A stretch of DNA of 64,000 bases from assembly GCF_002078875.1 (NCBI RefSeq), contig NC_034409.1, positions 60,713,244-60,777,243 on the forward strand, read 5' to 3'. The stretch's first letter is position 1. Each line of letters starts with the position of its first letter. The translations under genes and the position numbers were made by a program. Positions 56,640-64,000 of the stretch are shown here, in pieces. This stretch comes from Numida meleagris (Eukaryota > Chordata > Aves > Galliformes > Numididae). Under the pieces are notes generated by a model. That model was not told the origin of the DNA, did no database searches, and worked only from the letters and a program-made list of their open reading frames with translations.

Positions 56640-57190
56640 AACAGCTTGTGTTTTGTACCAACACTAAGTGCAAATCTGTTCATGATTTCCTTCCCACACC
56701 CTCCCTCCGTCTCAGTGGAGGAAGTCCACATCATTTATATACTTGATAGTTCTCAGAGTAGCTTATGTTGCTCCTTTCAGTGTGCATTTCCTAGCACCTG
56801 TCTGCAGCAAACTCCATTTGTCACAGGGCTGTCCCATTGCCTTGTTCAAGCATGAGATGCTTCCCAAGGACCTAAATCTCTTCTAACTGTTCTTCCCAGC
56901 CAATTTTCCCACCTCACAGTTCACTTCTTTTGCAGATGTTTCATAATCGTATTGATTGACCTCATTCCCAGCGCTGCTCCTGGGGGTATCTGCCTATTTT
57001 TACTTCCTTCAAAGATGAAAAAAAATTGGTCACTTATTTCTGCTTTGCCTCTCTCCCTCAAATCAATGATGTAATTTTCCCGCTCACCTGTGAGTAGACC
57101 TCTGTCCTAAAAGAACTCAGCAAAAGCCTTCCCGAAGCTCAAAGTAAAGACAAGGTGTCAAACACTTTCAGTCAGCACTCTGCTGACTCC
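56640..57190 (-). repeat. Possible degenerate antisense LINE remnant
   Basis: Phrases such as CATTCCCAGCGCTGCTCCTG and AAAAGCCTTCCCGAAGCTCA resemble, in order, a bird antisense repeat containing a CTTGCTGAAGTCCAGGTA-type segment. Divergence is heavy and borders are guesses. Confidence 0.25.
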
Positions 57191-60100
57191 TAGACCCAGT
57201 TCTCAGGGGCAAACAAGGCATACGTTTCTCTTCCAAAAGGAAATGTTAAGCAATTGCTCATGCAAGTGCAGGCCTGAGTACCGGTAACCATTCTCCATCC
57301 TACTGCTCCATGAATGCAAGTAGGTCAAGAGAGGCAGCAATTTCTTCCCTCGCTCCCTCCCCTACCTGCCCCACATTATCACCACTCCTTCCCCAGGTAT
57401 CACATCTTCCCCTCCCTTCCCATACTCACTCCTTCTCCTCCCAGGAAGAAAAAAGACTTTGCAGTACATCCCCAGCCCCAAAACTCTGAGCACCACAGGG
57501 TATCTCTGCAGCAACACAGAAAAAAAAAAATCCCCAAAGACCTAGGGCAATGCTAGGCCATGGCAGGCAGCGAGCTGGACTCCAAAGAGTAATGATGCAC
57601 CCAGAAGGGAAAGAAGGAACTCAACTACAGGTTCATCCTTCCCTTCTACTCCCAAATAATTAAAGAGTGACTGCAGTCATCCATAGAATGGCAGTATTGT
57701 ACAGATTGCCTGCTCCCACCACAAGCTGGGGAAGTTGTCCAGCCCCAGCTGAGGTGTTTTAAATATCACTTTGGCTGCTCCCAGCAGCACCCTGTAATTT
57801 CTCCTATGATCTCTGCTCTAGGATTTGCCAGACTGACATTAGGAGACCTGCCAAAAACCTTCACCTGAGGCTCACCTTCACCAAACACAACACAGAAGGA
57901 ATATACACCAGAATTGCTTTATTTCTTGCTGACCAAGCTAACAATCACAAAATGATTAAACCCTCTCAATCTGACCAATCCACAAAATTCCATCACATGT
58001 ACAGGCTCCTAGGAATGTATGACTGTTATGTGTGTGCAGTTCAAGTTACAGTCAAAGTGGTGTTTGTTAAGACAAGAAACACGAAGGGCTGGAGGGCCGC
58101 GTACCCAAGGATTTACAGGGCAAAGCGTTTGAAGCAGGGCTGCATTTGGACTTCAGTCTCCATTTAGGAAGGAGTGGGTCCATATGAAAGGCAACAGGAA
58201 GATGGGCAGGAAGGGTGAACATTAATAAAATGGTTCATTACTGCCCCTCAGCATCCTGTTCCCAGGCAGCCGAGAACACCACCACTGTCTGAAGCTACCC
58301 TGCGTTCATCGTATTAGTCACTGCTGTGTTACTTTGCTCTTGGTACTCTTTTCTGCTTCAGGAACTCCTGTAGTTAGATTCAATGCGACTTTAGAGCTAC
58401 AAAGAAGCAGGAAACGCACAGGGACAGCCCTCCCCTGCTTCAGACAGTATGCATGCCTTAGGACAAGGGAAAAAGGGGTCTGCAGAAGAACGGATATATT
58501 CACCTGCCTTCAAAACCCAGGCTCAGAGCCAAGCCAACCTTCCCGTCCCAGTGCTTTCCTTCGGGGAAGTAATACATGTGGCAGATTAAATCTATCTAGT
58601 GGATTATCTCTTAATCCATACTGACTTTTATTTTTATCTATGCAGATATTAAAGCCAATCTTTCAGCTGCTTTGACTCAAGCTTTCACATCCTCTGTCCC
58701 TCTAAAATCTTTATACAGCTAAGCCTCATGCACCCCTCACCTTCAGCTGAGGTCTCCCTTCTCCTAAAGCCTCACCTTGCTGCCTTGTCCTCTTCCCCAT
58801 TTCAGAGGAGACTCCCTCTAAGCACCCTCAGCAGTTCTCAGGAATATTCCCTCCCCCCTCAACACTGCCCTGACAAGCCTGCATCTTCTAGCCCATCTGC
58901 AGCCACAGAGTTTATCATTTCCTATTATCTCCTTATAACTTCTCTGATAATCCTCATATTCAGGCAGCTACCGAGAAATCTCCTCTGCTTTATCTGTGCC
59001 TGCTCAGAGGGGAAAGATTATTGTTCTCTTACTCCCATGGGAAAAAGACATGAAGCATTTGGGATTTGGCATGAAGGACACAAGATGCTTCCTGTCAATG
59101 ACCTGCTGAGGTAATAACCACATATTCCTCTCAGTCTCCATGCACTCCACAGTGCCAAATAAAAATTGAGACTTTTATCACTTTTATATTTGCTTGGGAT
59201 CAGACAGCATCAGAAAAAAAATATTAAAATCAGGGCAGGTTTGCAGGTAGGCTGACAGGTTACCGGAAAGGTGACTGAACAAAGCAGCTTGAGGAAAGAC
59301 AGAACTGAGCTGGAGGGAAGTGTCACAGCAGAAGGAGACCCTTTCCTGTCCATGTTCAGCACACATATCACCCAAAAGTGACAGGGATGACAAAACTTGG
59401 GACATAGGAGAGCGAAGAGGTGAACTCCACATCAAGGTGAATGAGAAAGGTGAGGCAACAGAGTCTGGGAGCAAACCTCTCTGGAATACCAAAGAACTTC
59501 AATTTCATGTCTGAAGTACAAAAGTAAGCGATCAACCAAGGAGAAAGAACATTACAGAGCAGAATGAGAAACGAGGTTGCACAGGAGGATAAGGCAGCCA
59601 AAGTATTAAATGACTTTTTTTTGCTTAAATGAGGACTGTTCACATCACAGCAAGTCAGACTTCTGGTCTCCTCCCAGCCCAGGCTCCGGTCCTGTGAGAT
59701 AGCAGGGAGATGCTGGGCATTGTTATTCTAAACCTCTAGGTACATACCGTAAATTTGTTCTATAAACCCCTGGCTTTTTGCCTAAAAGTCAAGCTGCTTT
59801 TTTTTTCTCCTAACAAAGAGTGGCTTTATTAAATTCCTCCCTTACTGCAGGAGGTGTGAATCACAAGGGATGGTGTTTATGGTTCTTGAAATTTAGTACA
59901 TCCCCAGACTGTACAAGCAGCCTGGTGCTGAAACAGAGTAATGGTGAAGAATAACACTGCCGGCTTCCATGTATCCTTCCAAACTGCTGACCAATGATAT
60001 ACCATCAGACCTCTAGGAAAAGGTTCAGTGCGTTTCTGAAAGTAAGAGAATGACTGGCAAGGTGACCAGAGACCACCTGCAGCCCATGGGAGGGAATACA

Positions 60101-61677
60101 TTGTTCCACGATGAAAGCAGAGCAAGGTGGTGCTGAGACACTAGGTATCCATCTTCCTCCTCCTGCTACAAAGCCCACTCGTCCGTGGGTTCCAGGAAAT
60201 ACGTCATTACTCTTTTCTACAACCATCTGTATGCTGCGGCAAAGAATAAAAGCTCAAACTTTTTAACATTCAATTTGTGTAAGAATCTCACTGGAAGAAG
60301 GCCATGGGTTTTTATGACTCTTCAGGTTGCTGAAGTGATGGGGAAACATCAAGTATCACCCCCTGGTACCCATAACTAAGGGCTTAGGTGCAGAGTCCAC
60401 TAGGCTGAAACAAGCCAAGAGAGCTATGCTAGAATATCTCAGTGCATCCTTGCTGGCTAACAAAGGATCACATTTTATGAGGCACTAGAGTGCTCTTTAC
60501 AAACAGCCTTACTACAACAATCAGCAGAGCCAGAAATGGACTGTGAGAAGCCGGAGCCCCCCTCTCACCACTCCCATAGAATGACTCTACCCAGCAGCCA
60601 GCAACACCACAGAATTGAGATGAAGAGGGCAAGAGAAAAGCTGCTAAAATGTTTACTGTTTGCAGCAATCCGGGGAAGCATTCAAAGTCAGTTCACAATG
60701 TCAGTTCACCTCAGAAGTCGGGAAGGCAAAAAGCAAAAACGCACGCTTTTACAGAAAGCCAAATACATTCAGCCACTCAAAGAAAGATCAACTTGTTTGC
60801 TTTCTGCTCTTCTCTCTCCTTCATATTTAAGCAGTTTTTAAAGTCTTATTTCATGTCTGAGTAAGTGTAATCAGAAGCTGTCATCATACATCGTCTCTGG
60901 CAGAAAGAAATCCCAAGTGAGACAGTGCAATCAATGTTCCTTCCTCCATTAAGGGTTTGGGTATTATACTAATTAATGTTTATCACACTTTGATTGCTCC
61001 TTAAGCCTGATTTGCAGGTGTTTCAGTATTCGCATATTGCCCCACTCCCGCAATGCCAAACAGTTTTTCAGCCTGGAGGGTGATCAAGGTTATCAGGCTA
61101 CCCTCAGCGTGATCCGCTCTGCACCGCTCTTCAGAGGTCATGTTCTCACACAAAAAGAACTTCACAAGGTGAAGCAAGAACTTAATTCACCGTGATTTAA
61201 GTTTACACAGAAATGGAAACTGTTTTAAATGTTGACTTATCACTGCAGCACTGTTCTCCTCTCCAGAAAAGCCTTCTCTTTTTCCAAAAGGCCACAGACG
61301 AGTTCTTCATTAACCTAGCCTGTATACTTGCCTCCCACCATGGGCTGATCTCAAGGTGGACAGCCTTTCTTTTCTTCAAAATAAATACATACTGAGTTAA
61401 AAGACTGTGTTTGCAAATAAATCACGTAAGTACACCCCTTAGTTTAATTATACAGGCTGATTTTTGGTCAAACCACTTTTCCACATGTTAGGATGTATAA
61501 GCACAATAGGTTCTACCCTCACAGTGATATCTACGGAAATTGTCATGAAATACCAGGCAGACGATGCCTTCAGTAGTGTAACTGGTTTGTTAGCTATATC
61601 GTCTTCACTCCTCCTTGCAAATTTATCATGAATGTTTACTCACTGAAGTTCAATCTTTTTAGTAATAGCCTTAAGTG

Positions 61678-61715
61678 TTTTTTTTTTTTTTTGGTTGGTT
61701 GGTTTGGTTTGTGGT
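61678..61715. repeat. Poly-T and TTGG low-complexity tract
   Basis: A run of about 16 T followed by GGTTGGTTGGTTTGGTTTG. Simple sequence with no other feature attached. Confidence 0.85.
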
Positions 61716-62904
61716 TCTTTAAATCACTACTGAAAGGAAGGTTGCTCCTTGTTTGGACAGAATTTTATGAGGCTGTCAAAAGGAAAACACTGAATTTTGT
61801 TTCCATGTTGCTTGAAGTTATGCATCATATTTGGCAAATAGCTTGAGAAGGTGTTTTGGCACCTTGTAATCTTAAATTAATCAACTGTGCACACAAACAT
61901 TAGGTTTCTCTTGCTCCTTTCTCTCGCTAAAACTCCTTTCTTAGAATAGCCAAAGATCTTCATTTCTGTTCTCACAGATCAGAAAATATGCATCACCACA
62001 CAGAACCACAGGGAACTTCAGCGTGGAATCCAGGTGACCCTGTGGTGAACTGCAGCTTTCAGCTTTTTCTGGATCACTGAATGTCAAAGAAACTCCTTCA
62101 CAGTCTTCATTCCGGCACCATGTCTGATTCTACTCAAACAACTCTTTTGTTACACCCTTTACTCTTAATCAAGATTTCACTCCACATTTCCTGTCAGCAG
62201 TAGTCAGAGAAGACAGATCACTCTGGATCTAAGTGTCTGATGCGTGCCTTCTCCCAAGTGGGGCTGTGAGAAAAAAATGCTTGAGCCACCAGCCCAAACT
62301 GGCTGAAGCTTCTGAGCTTCACCTGAACGCGGTAACAGAAGGAACCTAGCACTTACAAGCCCATGGCAGCTTCCCCACTCTCTGCCTCACTTGGAGCCAG
62401 AGCAGCCTTGCTACAACACAGTGATGGAGTAGGGAAGCAAGACTGACATTTGCGGAGTCTTCCTCACCATGGGAAAGGAAGCCCACATCATCTCAAGCAT
62501 GCAGAACAAGATGACAGGCTGGTTTGTAGCAGAAGGTCAGGAAGTTCCTTTTTATTCCCAGCTTTTGCAGATAGCACCTAAGTAGTTTTAAATCAGTGCT
62601 CCTGACCAAGGTAAGCAACATCCAGCTGGGCAATGATGAGAACTGATTTAGTAAAAATCCCTGCAGGCTCTACTACGTGGGCTGCACTAATGTAAAGGTG
62701 TTGTATTGGGCTTACCTGGCAAGGTTTTGGTAGCAGAGGCCTGAACGGTGGCCACTGTGAGCAGCCCAGCACTGCCCCATGTCAGATCAGAGCCAGCTCC
62801 TGCTGCTCCAAAAGGCACCCACTGCTGCCAGAGCTGAGACACGAGCACTGCTTGGTGTGCTCTGGGAGAGCAGATTCAAGAAAGGGGGAAATCTGCTGCA
62901 CAAC

Positions 62905-63310
62905 AGCACGTGAGAAAGAGGAGTGCAAAAATGTTAGAGAAACAGTGAGCACTGAGGTCAGTGCAGGAGATGCTCCAGGCCCAGAGCAGAAGCTCCCTGC
63001 AGCCAGAGGAGATGCCCATGGGGGAGCAGGCTGTCCCCCTGCAGCCCATAGGTACCACGTGCAACCATGGAGGAACCCACAGTGCAGCAGCGGACGTGGC
63101 TTGAAGGAGCCGCAGCCCATGGAGAGCCCCCACAGGAGCAGCCTAGGCCAGCCAGAGTGCAGCCCATGGAGAAGAAGAGGCAGAGACTGACCATGAAGGA
63201 ACAGCAGAGACTGTTATGGACTGAGCACAGCCACTCGCTGCTTCTGTTCACCCGCGATCCTCCTCACTATCCTGTGACAACCAATACTGACTCACAAGAT
63301 TCCCCACCAA
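62905..63310 (+). repeat. Avian GC-rich interspersed repeat with CAGCCCATGG units
   Basis: CTGCAGCCCATAGG, GCCGCAGCCCATGGAGAGCC and GTGCAGCCCATGGAGAAGAA recur at roughly 50-110 bp spacing, with GGAGCAG and GAACCCAC phrases between. I recognise this pattern from a common bird interspersed repeat with many degenerate CAGCCC[AG]TGG units, but cannot assign a family (CR1 5' region or an LTR element are options). A 112-codon frame across it is a composition effect. Confidence 0.5.
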
Positions 63311-64000
63311 ATTGTCTTACAAAGAAAAGAAGCTCAACCACATTAGAATCGCTTTCTCAGAAATTGTCAGCAGGTCTTTGCTAGTTAAGAAACCTCACTG
63401 ATAACTACAAAACTTCTCCCTTTCTCAACCATGCTTCCAATTTTAACTTCTTCTCATAACAGATCTTTCAAAAAGGGTCTCTTTCTTTTAAAAGAAACAT
63501 TTATTTCTTTATTTATTGCCAGCAGTGCCTTTTATTTCATAATACTTGCGCTTCAGAAGCAGGATCTGTTTCATGCTACTGCCTTATTTTCCTATAATCA
63601 ATTGCATTCACACTCAAATCTCCAAAGGCACCTTCTACAATAAACCCATCAACAAGCCAATTTGAGCCTAAGTGCTTCACGAAATAAGAGTAACTTTTTA
63701 TCATGCTTTTCATCCGACACCTTTCCTGAGTGATTAAAGTACTTCCAAGAGATTTCCAGTTACTTTTCCCCCAAAAAAACTTTGGGCTCCAGAGATAAGG
63801 CTTTCTGTAACCAAATCAAAGAGCAGAACCTCTCTGCTTTGTCTGACTGCTGCTCTATCATTTCAGTGAAGCACTCAGTGATCAGATATCACCTTGAGAA
63901 TAGTTCTAGATGTATGATTTAATTTTCCTCAGCGTCCTTTCAAATTCATCTTCCTTAAGTGGTGACTTGCAAACAGTCATTAAGAATGGAAATACTACCT

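Larger units (their letters stand above)
55600..64000. other. Probable WASHC1 intron 1 / upstream DNA, no gene seen
   Basis: The missing WASHC1 first coding exon must lie on the minus strand to the right. A search by eye for the conserved N-terminal block (a V-P-L-I-Q-P-D-L-R type segment ending in a split Arg) found nothing convincing. A short ATG-headed segment at 62786-62717 with a good donor and matching phase exists, but its residues (MGQCWAAHSG and so on) do not resemble WASH. Two probable repeats at 56.6-57.2 and 62.9-63.3 kb are listed separately. Confidence 0.5.

Noticed and set aside
62717..62786. Minus-strand ATG segment with a GTAAGC donor, in phase with WASHC1 exon at 55581
   Set aside because: The residues bear no likeness to the highly conserved WASH N-terminus; a phase match has a one-in-three chance.

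Overview
This window reads as avian nuclear DNA, most likely chicken or another galliform. It has long introns with GT-AG borders, two CpG islands, several CR1 LINE fragments (the dominant bird retroposon), and vertebrate gene families spread over tens of kilobases. There are no bacterial operons, CRISPR arrays or rRNA genes. Short open frames are mostly chance; the genes below were rebuilt by joining exons whose splice sites and reading phases agree.

Layout: (1) 1-10.5 kb is AT-rich with no gene that I can support, only short repeat pieces. (2) 10.97-11.91 kb, minus strand, looks like a complete small intronless gene: TATA box, 129-codon frame with three EPMDVDP-like repeats, a 3' region with a ~101 bp tandem repeat, then AATAAA. 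(3) 12-14.2 kb holds three CR1 fragments, followed by a CpG island at 14.25-14.95 kb. (4) 16.05-20.05 kb, minus strand, is an ACRBP-like (acrosin-binding protein) gene with a signal peptide exon and the conserved N-terminal cysteine domain, but an unrecognised C-terminal half. (5) 22.7-25.17 kb, plus strand, is a 12-finger C2H2 zinc-finger gene. (6) 25.5-44.2 kb, plus strand, is a complete 27-exon DDX11 (XPD-family Fe-S DNA helicase), 907 codons. (7) 45.15-55.6 kb, minus strand, is WASHC1 (WASH Arp2/3 activator) without its first coding exon. (8) 55.6-64 kb is probably WASHC1 intron 1 or upstream DNA and has no supportable gene.

The most notable point of organisation is that DDX11 and WASHC1 lie tail-to-tail about 0.95 kb apart. 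This is the same convergent order seen in primate subtelomeric DDX11L/WASH cassettes, so that pairing may be ancestral. The two genes act in unrelated processes (chromosome cohesion and replication; endosomal actin branching), so adjacency is more likely inherited than functional. The most novel candidates are the TATA-driven intronless acidic-repeat gene at 11 kb and the divergent ACRBP-like gene.
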